Shown here: one piece after another, positions 1 to 11,200 of the stretch | Layout: each line of letters opens with the position of its first letter | Position numbering within the stretch: position 1 is the stretch's first letter | DNA from: Bolinopsis microptera | Taxonomy: Eukaryota > Ctenophora > Tentaculata > Lobata > Bolinopsidae | Direction: 5' to 3' | NCBI RefSeq assembly: GCF_026151205.1 | Contig: NW_026971827.1 | Coordinates: 1 to 35,785 of the forward strand | Length of the DNA: 35,785 bases | The notes under the pieces: generated by a model | Database searches by the model: none | Told to the model about the DNA's origin: nothing | Seen by the model: the letters and a program-made list of their open reading frames with translations, nothing else | Program-made: the position numbers and the translations under genes

Positions 1-505
1 TGATACTGATACTGCTGTTAATTGGGCTGAAAAAAACAGTCCTGTTTCTAAATCCTCCAATCATGGTTACCTCCCTCTCAAGTCTCAACTATATATGAAT
101 AATGAATAAGTATAACAGTACATACTGTTTTACTATAGCAAAAACTTGTAGTTTGATCAGTTATGAACGATATTTGGCCACGCCAATTTGTTATCAGTTA
201 TACTTATATCTTTATATTCATTATTCATATATAGTTATCTCAGCTTCTGAACATAGTAGATACTTTTAGGTAGGCTTAAATTAACTATAATTTCCAATGT
301 CCATGTAATACTAATATATGTAAGTACAATTTATGGAGCAACATAATATGTCAAAGATGCCTTATTTTGGAGTAATTGACCATGAGCTGGCCCAATATTG
401 CTAACTTTTGATACAAAAGACGTCTAAATGATTTGGATCGAGGGATTATGAAAAGAATTTACAAATTTACAAAAAATATTTGGGTAATACATTCAAATCA
501 ATATG
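1..505. other. Non-coding, downstream of kinase gene
   Basis: This AT-rich stretch follows the 3' end of the minus-strand kinase gene and contains the inverted repeat at 87-236. I found no canonical AATAAA on the minus strand close behind the stop codon, so the transcript end is not placed. Nothing else is recognised. Confidence 0.5.
87..236. repeat. MITE-like inverted repeat
   Basis: Two exact 22-bp inverted arms lie at 87-108 and 215-236 (they begin AACTATATATGAATAATG). A second matching block continues inward (AAGTATAAC at 108-116 against GTTATACTT at 197-205), with about 8 extra bases in the right arm. The whole can fold into a 150-nt hairpin. No coding capacity is visible. It could be a small non-autonomous DNA transposon or its remnant; no clear target-site duplication was seen. 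Confidence 0.6.
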
Positions 506-1306
506 TTAGTTTTTAAAATTCTTCAACCAAGCAGATTTCCTCAGCAAGCTTAAAGACTCTCTGTCCACAGGTCTTCTTCTGAGGCAACGTCTAACGAATC
601 TTATAGCAGAGGAAGAAGACTTCTCGTTCATCCAGACTATTGGAACATCGCCTTTCAGGTCATCCAGAGTTTGGTAAGGGCAATCACCGTTTAGCAGGAT
701 GTAAGCAAGGGATCCCACCGCCCAAATAACTCCATCGGTAGACTTGAAGCTGCCGTCCAAAAACAGTTCAGGTGGATGGTAGACATCGGTTCCTTGGAGA
801 CGGTTGTAGGTTGAGGAGACAAGGGAGGATGAACCAAAGTCTATCAGCATGACATGCTTCGTCTTTGGGTTGTAGAGAAGGTTTTCGTCTTTGATGTCTC
901 TGTGGTCGATCTTCTTGGAACGGCAGTACATCACAGCATCGAGGGTCTGGGAGATGATGGAAGCAGCTGTACTCTCGGACATGGGGGATTCTCTTTTGTT
1001 GACATAGGAGAAGAGGTCCTTGTAACCAGAACAGTGCTCCATCACCACAATCCAAGTTCCTCGCTCAAAGAAGTGACGGACGTATCTTATAACGTTCTTG
1101 TGTCGAAGGTTTCTCCACAGGATTATCTCGTCTGGGATCTTCATCTTGTCGGAGGAAGAGTAGGTCTTTCTACTAACGGGCATGTCTGAGAAGAATTTAA
1201 CAGCGTAAGCATCTCCAGTTTTCTGTTCATAGCATTTGTAGACACATCCGAATCCACCGGATCCAAGTTGGCGGGAAAGGGTGTAGAGATCATCAAATGT
1301 AGACAT
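506..1306 (-). CDS. PIM-like serine/threonine protein kinase, single exon
   Basis: A complete 266-residue protein kinase domain with almost nothing on either side. Visible are the glycine loop GSGGFG (15-20), the ATP-anchoring lysine in YAVK (37), the likely alpha-C glutamate (E60), the catalytic loop HRDIKDEN (135-142), DFG (156-158) and PPE in the APE position (178-180). All catalytic residues are present, so activity is expected. HRDIKDEN together with DLF just after the hinge (97-99) resembles PIM kinases, which are small, constitutively active cytosolic or nuclear Ser/Thr kinases; substrates cannot be read from the sequence. The gene is uninterrupted, unlike multi-exon vertebrate PIM genes, which suggests a retrocopy or a lineage-specific intronless family. 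The start is the first ATG (CCAACATGT, A at -3), about 95 bp below a TATA box. Another small CAMK-group kinase is possible. Confidence 0.9.
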   Translation of the reverse strand: MSTFDDLYTLSRQLGSGGFGCVYKCYEQKTGDAYAVKFFSDMPVSRKTYSSSDKMKIPDEIILWRNLRHKNVIRYVRHFFERGTWIVVMEHCSGYKDLFSYVNKRESPMSESTAASIISQTLDAVMYCRSKKIDHRDIKDENLLYNPKTKHVMLIDFGSSSLVSSTYNRLQGTDVYHPPELFLDGSFKSTDGVIWAVGSLAYILLNGDCPYQTLDDLKGDVPIVWMNEKSSSSAIRFVRRCLRRRPVDRESLSLLRKSAWLKNFKN

Positions 1307-1398
1307 GTTGGTATCACGTAGGAGATCTTATTTGGGTTAATAGTTATGTAGATTGTAGAAGATGTAAAGAACTGATGTAGGTTCGGATTCGTGGATGG

Positions 1399-1406
1399 TT
1401 TATATA
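1399..1406 (-). promoter_or_regulatory. TATA box of the PIM-like kinase gene
   Basis: TATATAAA on the minus strand lies about 93-100 bp upstream of the kinase ATG. Initiation 25-30 bp downstream would leave a 5' leader of roughly 65-70 nt. No introns or upstream exons are needed, consistent with a compact single-exon gene. Confidence 0.5.
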
Positions 1407-2283
1407 CTTCTACCATTTCGTCAATACCTCAGATTGGTTATCGGAGAATCTTACTGATCATGTATCACCCCGATAACGAGATGTGATCAATATCAGATAT
1501 TTTGATCCGGTGACGAGGATATGATCACGTGTTAGAAGGTATCTGATTGATGGTGTGATACTTGATCCCCTATCACCTTGACATCGCGTAATGTGGCGAA
1601 ACAAGGCAGTGCACGTTATTCAATATACCAGCAAGGATTGTTGGTGAGGATTATAATAATTCATGGGGAACTATCATAATGCTGCTTCAATATCACTTAG
1701 TACAATAACAATTAACTTATATTCCGGATTAATTAAAATTGACTGGTTTAATAATTAACAGAAATGAAATGTTTCCTCCGAGCTAGTTTCTTGTCCAGAC
1801 TCCAGAACACCTGAGCAGTTCATCTTTTAGATCACATGAGTCATGAGTGACCACAAGAAAGAGGGATATGTGGTACAGGTAGTAATTCGGGGGAGATTAG
1901 TGGAGATTAGTGGAGAGTTATCAACCAGCAAATCTAGTTAAATCAGCGTAAGGCGCACCGATCATACCGTCGCGCGATTCGGCACTTGGGCGCCGTGGTT
2001 ACTATGGCGCAGTTTATTTCACTGTTGTACACGCGATCATATTCTTACTTTTCCATAAACATTCGTTGCAATCTTTATCACTGTTTACAGTTATACATTC
2101 GCAAACTTTTATAAACGCATTAACGATGACCAGAAGAATCCTGTTCATCTAGGCACTTACAGTGCCACTCTCCGCTGCTTCAGTTCCACGATCACTGTAT
2201 CTGAATATCAGCGACAACAATTCTACTTCGACATCGTTAATAAGAAAAGTCATACAAATAGCCAGATCCGATGACTCCGCGCA
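1407..2283. other. Intergenic region between kinase and broken gene
   Basis: It holds the kinase promoter cluster (1451-1587) and a short tandem repeat of GGAGATTAGT (about 2.5 copies near 1893-1918). The rest shows no open frame of note. Part of 2000-2283 may be the leader of the coding remnant that begins at 2284. Confidence 0.4.
1451..1587. promoter_or_regulatory. Cluster of TGATC/TATCA motifs upstream of kinase
   Basis: About 140 bp just upstream of the TATA box is packed with TGATCA, GTGATCA, ATGATCAC, TATCACC and GTGATAC, on both strands. The density and position suggest repeated GATA-like or bZIP-like binding sites, but the factor is a guess. A weaker similar cluster occurs at 15930-16015. 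Confidence 0.3.
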
Positions 2284-2848
2284 ATGAAAGTTGCTTTCAT
2301 AGCCATTCTATCTGCTTTCCTGCTAGCATGTTTGATGATCGGATTCTTTGAAAAGACCACGAAGAAGATTTCGGACTAGCTAAACTTTTAGAAGGAGACA
2401 ACGACATTAACTCGAAAGTGGTCTACAGGAAAAAGTGAAACCAGAAGAAAAAATAATCAAATCACTGAGTCAGATCGATTATAAACCAAAAAATTATTAC
2501 AAGCAGCTTATGCTTATAACATTGAAGGAAGGTCAAAAAGAGCAACCGTTAGCGAAGTTGATCGGCATGAAGAACTGGTCACGTGTTACTATCATTTCCT
2601 GAGACAACAGAAAGAGCTCATCTGGTCCAGCAAATACAAGTTTATCCCTCAGGATCTTGAACCTGGTGAACTTGGTGAACCTCTTGAGACGAAAATGCCA
2701 AATGGTCTCCATACGAATTCAAAGAATCAGATAGCGTTACATTGTCTTTCGGTTAACTTTACACCGGATAACTTGTTTGACGAATTGGGGAGGAGGGATC
2801 GAAATTTTTGTTTTATTTTTCATCTGATGAAGCACGGTCTTGTGTAAA
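2284..2848 (+). pseudogene. Frame-broken coding remnant, membrane-anchored or secreted protein
   Basis: I do not recognise the family. An ATG at 2284 opens a frame whose first 20 or so residues are hydrophobic (MKVAFIAILSAFLLACLMIG), like a signal peptide or the anchor of a type II membrane protein. That frame stops at about 2380. Protein-like sequence continues in a second frame (FGLAKLLEGD, then VYRKK), a third (KVKPEEKIIKSLSQIDYKP), and finally an open stretch to a stop near 2848 that includes ATVSEVDRHEELVTCYYHF and NGLHTNSKNQIALHC. At least three single-base shifts are needed to connect them, some at A-runs, so this is probably a pseudogene. Unrecognised introns or sequencing errors are alternatives. 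The repeat beginning near 2958 lies directly downstream and may have truncated it. Confidence 0.45.
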
Positions 2849-2957
2849 AATATTGTAACCAGTTATGTCCTCTGATTTAAGTTTTAATTCGTGTTTTATA
2901 CAGAAACTGCTCTTTTTCGTAAAGATCCGTTTGTAGAACGGCCTCTCTCCGGGAACC

Positions 2958-3563
2958 GGACACGAGGGCGTAGGACACAAGGGCGGTATTTTCTTAAAAG
3001 GGTGGACACGATGGCGAATCACATGAATCACTTTAAAATGGAAAAACGGGTCTTTTGATGTCCTCAACAGTCAGGTTGAGGTAAAGCTTAGCTCGAAGAA
3101 TTGAATCTACTCACGTGTAAATTTGAAACAAAACATACTGATGTGAAAAATAATCACCCAGATTTAAACGAGCCAAAAATTGAGAGATTTTTCTTAAATA
3201 TCTCAGCCAACTCAGCAGCAGATTTTGGGGTTTGGTAACGTGCTTAGACCAATCAAACACTGCCTAAGTGCCTAGATGTTCATGTGACAAACTTGGTCTT
3301 CAAAATATCGCAGTCGCTCACGCAACGGTTACCCGGGTTTAGATCAGGGATAGTACGTACCAAAACGGGTATTTACTTTGAGTAGACGAATTTCACTGAG
3401 GTGTGTTCACTCAATTTTTCAAACCATCAATCCTCTCAGTTAAAATGACCATCATTTAGGACGGTTTCTGTTCCGCCTTCGTGTCCATACTAAAATGAAT
3501 CATTCGCCCTCGTGTCCACCCTTTTAGGAAAGTGACGCTCTTGTGTCCACCGCCCTTGTATCC
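2958..3563. repeat. Element with inverted arrays of a GGACACRAGGGCG 13-mer
   Basis: Three copies of the 13-mer run forward at the left (958-970 and 973-985 of the 2-kb block, and 3004-3016 as GGACACGATGGCG). Four copies run in reverse complement at the right (3474-3486, 3505-3517, 3536-3548, 3551-3563). The sequence around them (AAAAGGGTGGACACGA..GGCGAAT) is also shared between the arms. Together they bracket about 600 bp, like the repeated-motif termini of a non-autonomous DNA transposon. No transposase frame is visible and the ends are imprecise. Confidence 0.55.
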
Positions 3564-5212
3564 TATACCCAGTGTGGTGTGATTTTACAACACAATATCC
3601 ACGCTGCTCGCACTTCTATTTCAAGAGGTAGGATGACGTATATTGTACACGTGTTACCACCGTCGCGCGCCAAGCCACACGCGCTTAATTTGAAGCTCAA
3701 CTGGACAGTGTGACTCGGTGTTGCTTTTGCTTGCGTCTCTTCAGGTTAGCTGGCGTTCGGCGAGATTGAGTCCAGTCATGAAAGTCGTTAGTCGTACTTT
3801 TTAGATCTCAGCTTAAACATACTAACATAGTGCTAAGGAAATAGTAAAACACACCAATTTTGGTGTAAAATGTTCATCTAAAGTAAGATAAGATCGATCT
3901 CAACATTTTGATCTTTATTATCAATTTTAACTTATCGTTTCCGGTTCCCATTAATTAAATTAATTATTAAGTTAAGCTAAAAATGATACCTCGATTCTTG
4001 TATTATCACATACTCTCGCCATATTACATTAGCCTACATCGGACGGTACGAAATTTACTTCCTTACTCGGATTTCTTGTTTGTTGTGTGTTGTGATGACT
4101 CTCTATCTCGAGCCAAAATAGAAACACTCCTGAAGTTTTTACTTGAGTAGAAATTATCATCAGGTGATTTAGATTAATTTATAGTGTTCGAGTAGGCATT
4201 ACTAATTATAACTCTGTGATTTAGAGATTGTTCTGACACCCTTCTAAGAGATCACGCACGATCACTGTTGGCGTGGTTTCTATGGAAACTAGAACTTCTA
4301 TGTCCCCTGACTTCAGTAGTAGTACCAGAGATGTTGTTTAGTTACCATATGCAATGATCATTAATCTAATGTCCGCACCCAAAGAATTATGACTGAAAAT
4401 TTCTGATGAACCGATGAACGAATTATTTAAAAGTCTAAACAGTCCATCCTCTGCCAATATCCTATCATTACCATACTGAACAATGAACTTTATTTCTCCA
4501 TGTTCCCCGAACTTTGTTAGTTTGAACAGCTGAATATTCGGAATATTATTCCTGAGTAGCGACAGCGAATCCCTGTTTTACTAAATTACACCTGTCAAGA
4601 TGAGGAGTAATCTGAAACTCTGTTATCAGTCCTCTCCCCCGCGTTGAACACACTGACAGTTCAATAGCTGAGTCTGTGCCAACTCAATTACAGATCACGG
4701 CCGACTGCTGCTACTACTGGGGACCAGGCATTTCACCTCCGGCGGCCATGTTTTGAACAAAGTTTTTCTGTTAAGGTTCCGTTATTAGTGGTTACTACTT
4801 ACTGTTAGGTGTGTGGGTAAAGTCACGATTAATTAAGGCTACGTATTGGTCGGTGAAACGTTAAGGATGAAACATGAGAGGATGAAACGTCGCATACTGG
4901 GTTTTCTTGAGTTATTTTGCCAATTAAGAAGTCAATTGGCTAATTAATGAATTTATATCTAGCTATTCACCACACTTTTACACTACGGGCTGGCGTTAAT
5001 TGGTCCACACCTCAATTACCGGGTTTTGATAAGGAGTTAATTAATGCACATGATAATATATTGTTATTACAATTTGGCTCATATATCTGTCACTAATTTG
5101 TCTTTTATTGACTCTGACGTTTCCGCGTCTATGAGACATGAGTAATGAAGCATACTGGAACCAGCAACATTATCTATAGCGCTATCTCATCGTTACATTG
5201 TTTACCGTTTAA
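3564..5212. other. Non-coding region
   Basis: No coding sequence is supported. The composition is mixed, AT-rich overall with a few GC-rich patches (for example 3650-3730 and 4715-4750). Short open frames here look random. Confidence 0.4.
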
Positions 5213-6063
5213 GGCCACAGGGGGGGGGGGGGGGGGTCGAGGCTTCAAAAAATGCAAAAAAATATTATGCTTTAAATCAATATATATTTTTGTGGTGGAT
5301 ACTTTGCCACCACTCATTTGTCTGTAGCTATTTTACTTTTTTTTTATAAATGAGGTTAACCAATTCTTCAAATAACCTCATTTTTTTGATAAATTGATAA
5401 TGGAGGGCAGAAATATTGATGCCATTACAACTGAAATCTATGATAAGCTTTGTTTTTAATGTTTTTGTGTTATTTCAGCAGTTAAACTTTGAAAAATATA
5501 CAAATAAAGGCAAAATACTCAAAAATCACATAACATAAAAAACAGTTTTTTGCCTCTCCTGAAAACCTCGAATTTTTAACTTCAAAATCTATCTTCTCCT
5601 AGAGTTTTTATCCATTTCACCTCAAACTTGGAACTTATGTTCCTGACATAAATTTAAAAGTTTGTTATGTAACGATTGTTGTAATTTTGCTCCTAACTCT
5701 TTTTATGAGGTTAACCATTTTAAATTTTGTAACCCGCACTCATGGTTAACCTCATATCTCAGCTTTGGAGCAAGATATCATAAATCGTTACATAACAAAA
5801 ACTCAAAATACCTTGAAGAACATTGTTGCCAAGTTACAAGGTTCTAAGTCATAAACTAAAAAAGAAGATAGATTTTGAACACGATTTCATTTAAAGTTTT
5901 CATTTACAATAGAATTACAGGTAAACCTCAAAATTCAACGCGCGATATCTTCAAATAGGAAACTTTGTTTTCGGTAAGGACAAAAGCATTTGAAAATTTA
6001 GATCGAGCTCTACAACATATCTCAAAATCGACCTCGGACCCCCCCCCCCCCCCCCCTGTGGCC
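5213..6063. mobile_element. 851-bp MITE with poly-G/poly-C ends, flanked by TTAA
   Basis: The left end reads GGCCACA followed by 17 G (5213-5236). The right end is 18 C followed by TGTGGCC (6039-6063). These are inverted copies, and TTAA flanks both sides (5209-5212 and 6064-6067). TTAA duplication is the signature of the piggyBac superfamily, although the GGCC terminus is not typical for it. Inside are nested inverted repeats: arms 5661-5718 and 5742-5799 (sharing GTTATGTAACGAT and ATGAGGTTAACCAT), a hairpin at 350-358/373-381 of the 5-kb block using the same ATGAGGTTA motif, and AAAATCTATCTT matched to its complement near 5864. There is no transposase frame, so it must be mobilised in trans. 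Confidence 0.7.
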
Positions 6064-6067
6064 TTAA

Positions 6068-7904
6068 CATAACAACAAAGCTCTGTATTCAAGGCTCTGT
6101 ATTTCAGGCCCTTACTTAATTAGATTACTCTGCCATTTCCCGCCACATTTCTCAGGAGTTTAACTATAATCGTCTCTAGAGCCATATTGGAGTTAATGCA
6201 CCTTCTTCCCTTGTGAATGTTTGGCATTCTTTTCAACGCGGATCACTAATAATAATAATAGTGTACCTAACTGTAGCAACGGTAAAATGTTATATCCATA
6301 CTTCGAATACTACTTTGGTTTGATATTGCGTTACTTTCGGACTTCACTGTGACATAATGTTTTGTAATTATCAAGTGACGATTACTACGAGTTTTGTAAG
6401 TTCTCGGTTATGCTGATGTTTCAGCTTGTAATACTTCCCTAAAAGCAAGACTTCAGTTCTGCTTTCTCCGCACTGTAGCTGATAAAGTATCAAGCGTAGA
6501 ATGTGATCCGGGAAGACGTGTCCGTGTGTTGTTGTCACTCTCTCTCTGATCTAATCCCTAATGTTACGTCTCGGTATCGGCTCTTACATTGTTGTTTTTG
6601 ATACACCTTTTAGTTGTATTGCCATGTATAAGAGGAATGCAAATGCGGGAATAGTATAGTCTGCTGAAGTTTACTACATAACTTGAAATGTGTTTGTTAT
6701 TCTGCTCGGTGTTAGTAACACTGGAAATAATACTCACAACTGACATCTGAAGGATCAAACCTTTTCAATTACATGAAAACATCGTAATTTTTTATTTTCA
6801 ACTTGAATTCAGTTAAAATATGTTATTATGCAGTCGATATGTTTATACCCAATATGCATACCTACTTATACAATTTGTCACAATATGATTTGGAGAAGCT
6901 CCATTCTTAAGATATATTTAATAAACTATTTAAAGAGTATGTTTAGGTTCAGTTGAAGATTGGTTAGGAGACATTACATTCTTATTCAATTTTTCACAAT
7001 ATTATGATTTGTTGAAGCTATGTTCTTAGGATAGAGCACAAATTTCAAATGATAAGGTTTACTCAGAACTTGAATTGCCGACCTCTGAGCCCTAAAATCT
7101 AAATCCTACATACACAATGAGCATCAGTGGTGTTACTGTTATCAGTACGATGACGATCTGTTCACAAGTTATTTTTAGCAGCTAAACGCCTGTATCGTGT
7201 TGCAATGTGATGTTCTAACGTTACAATAATATCATGATACTGTCATCAGTTCGTGATTCATCTCGCCCCTTCCGAGGCCCCTAAATCACGTGCCCCAAAT
7301 CTCCTGTCACGTGGTTATAGACTTATCTCGTGACCCTGAAACGCCCCAGAGTATACTACAAGAGTGGTCAGTCATGGTTTAGTGTTAGTTACGATACCAC
7401 AGAGCCATGCTATGTTATAGAGACAGCATTATTCTAGACGAGATACCGAACATATCGACTTACATAATATCTCGTCTTATCTTGGGATCGCATATCTTGG
7501 TGAGTAATTCGTAGTGTACATTGGTTTACCGTTAATCATCACGCCCGTTAATCGTGATCTAATAATCGATTTTCCGAAGTGAAGTGGGCCTCGAGCTGTT
7601 GGCTTTTATTTTTAGAATTGCGGCAACTCTGATTCCTAATTCCGCTTGTACTCTTGATTGGGCGTATCTCATATCTGTGTGCTAATTGTTGGGTTAATCG
7701 ATTGCGTGTTTCAAAATAAGGTGACTCCGCTTTCAAGAATGTACGCGCACTTGAGAAGACTATATTATTATACCTATAATTACGTTTGTTTCGAACGAAT
7801 TCATAGTTTCCATAGTTTCCATAGTTTCCATAGTTATCTTTATCACATGTATCCCCGAACATAGAGTTTTTTCTATCAGGTACGTAACTATAACACTTGT
7901 AATG
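6068..7904. other. Non-coding region with microsatellites
   Basis: It contains (AAT)n near 6247-6260 and four copies of a 9-bp unit, CATAGTTTC, at about 7801-7836. The small open frames are not protein-like. This is the flank into which the LINE inserted. Confidence 0.4.
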
Positions 7905-7910
7905 TTTATT

Positions 7911-7942
7911 AATAAAACAAATATTTAATAAAACAAATATTT
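7911..7942 (-). repeat. 3'-terminal 16-bp tandem repeat of the LINE
   Basis: Two exact copies of AATAAAACAAATATTT (plus-strand sense) lie at 7911-7926 and 7927-7942, directly beyond a minus-strand AATAAA (7945-7940). Short terminal tandem repeats in place of poly(A) are characteristic of CR1/L2-type elements. They mark the 3' boundary near 7905-7911. Confidence 0.65.
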
Positions 7943-8000
7943 ATTTTTACGGCACAATCAAACAATATCAATAATAAATATATCAGGGGAGGTTTGAAGA

Positions 8001-8063
8001 GGTTTCAAGTGCCGAAGGCCACTGCTTATCTTTAGGATTTGAGAGTGACCTGTGCTTGAAACC
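8001..8063 (-). promoter_or_regulatory. Stem-loop in the LINE 3' UTR
   Basis: Arms at 8001-8023 and 8044-8063 pair as GGTTTCAAG with CTTGAAACC and, further in, GGCCACT with AGTGACC, around a loop of about 20 nt. In RNA this gives an imperfect hairpin near the 3' end of the element, where CR1/L2-like reverse transcriptases are thought to recognise their template. Confidence 0.55.
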
Positions 8064-8285
8064 CCCTCAACCATCCACTACGTCAATATACTTGTTATAT
8101 AAACTATATAGAAAAATATAACAATCTAAAATTACTTATTGGTTTAGTTTGGTGACATAGGAGAGCCCAGTTGAGTTTTAGTTTAGGTTTAAGTTTTAAG
8201 TTATAGTTTAAAAGGTTAGCCATGTTTCATGGCAGAGAGAGATATCATGTGTGCAGAGCCGTACCGGATTTAGAATATAAATTAG

Positions 8286-11200
8286 TTACCATGTATTAGG
8301 GTCATCTCGATTTTGGAGGGATAGCAAGTGCTTTTTAAGGTTAGATTTAATAACACCTGACGAGGCTGACAAGTCTGAATTCTTGGAAGAACCCGGGATT
8401 ATTATCCCATCTACATTAGCATCACATATTTCGAATACATAGGGGCTGAGGTCATTCCAAATTTTCGTAGAGGTGTACAAAAAGTTCTGTTGGGAGATAT
8501 CCAACCTCAGTAATGGGACAATCAGACGAAGTTTTTCATTTCTAGGACAGAACTTGAAAAGATCTTTAATCGACTGGGGGACATCAAATTTAAGAATTTT
8601 GAATAGTTCCATAAATGTATGGTACATGTGCAGATTCTCCAGGTTCATAATTTTCTGCTCAGTGAATAGCGGTTTAGTGTGTTCAAGACAGTAGTTCTTG
8701 CTAGCCATATGTTCGTTATAAGTTCTTGAACGTGCACAGGTTAAATAGTATTCCTTATGATCAAAATTGGGAATGTTACCAAATAGCAGTCTTATACATC
8801 GTTTTTGAATTGCAAAGATTTTATTCAGCTTATGTTTAGGGATCCCACCCCAGCAACTTATACAATAGCTAAGATGTGACATAAAAAGAGCATTGTATAT
8901 TTTCAAATATTCAGATTTGGGAATGAATTTGCAAATTCTCTTAATCGATACAATACTGGAGTTCAGCTTTAAAGATAAATGATTAAGATGTGGTTCCCAG
9001 CTTAGCTGTTCGTCTATTATCACCCCAAGAAACTTTGTACATTGAACTTTTTCTAGCTTTTTGCCATCTATTAAAATCGTTAGATTCCTGTTAAAGGGCC
9101 GTGTTCTGGCACAGGTCTGTGTTGCTCTTGACAAACCTGGCTGAAAATGCATGTAACAACTTTTCCCTGCATTTATATGTAACTTGTTAGACTCCATATA
9201 GTTACTGACCTGTTTCATTACATGATTAGCTTTTTCAAAAGCTTCCTGTGCTGAACTACCTATCACAAAAATATTTGTATCATCAGCAAACAGGACGAAT
9301 TCAGCCAAGCTTGAGGAGCTCACAATATCATTTATATAAATCAGAAATAGTAGAGGTCCTAACACTGACCCCTGGGGTACACCATACTCAACTGAACACT
9401 TGTCCGATTTTTCAGTTTGAAAAGAAGTTACTTGGCTACGGTTTGTTAGATAGCTAGCAAGAGTTTTTAGTGCAATACCTCTTACTCCATAGTGTTCAAG
9501 TTTATGCAGGAGTTTATCGTGCTCAATTGTGTCAAATGCTTTACTTAGATCAATAAATATTCCAATTACATGATTTTTCTGTTCAATCTCATTAAGTATT
9601 TTATTGACAGAATAGTTTACGGCATGAGATGTTGAGTGTTGTTTTCTAAAACCAAATTGTCGATCATAAATCACGTTCATAGCACTGAGGTAATTATATA
9701 ACCTATTATAAATTATTTTTTCAAGTATTTTTCCAAATATCGGTAATGTAGAAACAGGTCTATAGTTATCAAGGCATCGTGAGTCTCCTTTTTTATAAAT
9801 TGGTGTAATAGAGCCCGTTTTAAGCTTGTTTGGAAAGACCCCATTGTCCAAGAACCAATTAAAGAATCTAGAGATATGACCAGACAGATAATTTACACTC
9901 TTTTTTAAGACTTTAACAGAGATATCACTTGCCTTCCCATTTTCAAGGCTACCAATAATTTTACTTATCTCTTCCTCGTCACAGGGGCTGAGAAAAAAAG
10001 AGTTCACTATTCTTTCTCTGCCCTTGAGGTATTGCTTAAACTTCGTTTTATTGAAATTGCCATCAGTTACCGTACGAGATGGTACAGAAGATTGAACTTT
10101 TGAATTAAGAGTACGAGCAATAGACGAGAAGTAGATGTTAAATCCGTTAGCAATCTCACGGCGTTCAGTTACAATTCTACCATCAATTAAGAATGATGCT
10201 TTTATATCTTTTTTAGATTTACCCCTGAGTTCGTTAATCAATTCCCAGGTTTTTTTAATATTTCCTTTAGCAAGTTCAAATTTTTTCCCATAGTGGGCTT
10301 TTTTCGCAGATTTTATAGCTTTGTTTAGGATAGAACGATACTCCTTATACTTAAGATATAAAGTTTCCTCACCTAATGGGTTGATTTTTGTACACGAAGC
10401 CTTCCATCGCTTGTAGTGAAAGCCTTTGGTAAACACAGATTTAATTAACGCAGAAGTGATCCATGGATTCATCAATCTATTGCGTTTTGATTGAAAACCA
10501 GCAGTAGAGTCCACTTTGAAATTCAGTTCGACTTTTTCATGGACAGTTTCGACAAATTTTTCAAAACCTTCCTCATCATACGAAAAGTTCGATTGGTAGA
10601 TATCCCTTCCGATATCATTAAGGAAGCTTTCTATATTAGACTCACAGTAATCATACTTAGGTTTAAGTTTGGCATCATTTGGACTCTCTTTAGTATTACA
10701 CGATATGAAACAGAAGATGGGGTTATGATGGGAAATCTTGGATTCAAGAATTCCAGATCCTAAGACACGCTCAGTAGAGTTCACTAAAATATTATCTATT
10801 AAGCTTTCGTTGCAACCCGGCTTGGCATGGGTGGCAATCGATATCAAAGGGATTAAATTGTTACTGTAGATAGTTTGTTCAAATTCGGCTATGTTTCGTC
10901 CCTGGGCCAAAAGATCAACATTGAAGTCACCTGTCAAGGCTACATTATTAGACGGTAGGAATTTCATCAACACATCAAGCTCAGCAAGTGCATCTAGAAT
11001 ATCACCACTAGGGGGCCTGTAAACAACTCCAGCAATCTGTGGAACCTCTGTGTTAGTGATCTCAACAAAAAGTGTTTCAAGATTGTCAGAGCATTTACAT
11101 AGCTTTTCGATTCGGCTGTATTGGTACTTATTGTCAATATATACACCAAGGCCACTACCTTTCTTTTTCCCATCAGTTTTGGAGTTGTACTCACTGCTGT

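Noticed and set aside
854-1189. 111-codon plus-strand frame opposite the kinase
   Set aside because: It lies wholly antisense to conserved kinase motifs and has no domain character.
5145-5327. 60-codon frame with a glycine run
   Set aside because: The glycine run is just the poly-G end of the MITE at 5213.
10491-10763. 90-codon plus-strand frame inside the LINE
   Set aside because: Shadow of ORF2 on the opposite strand.
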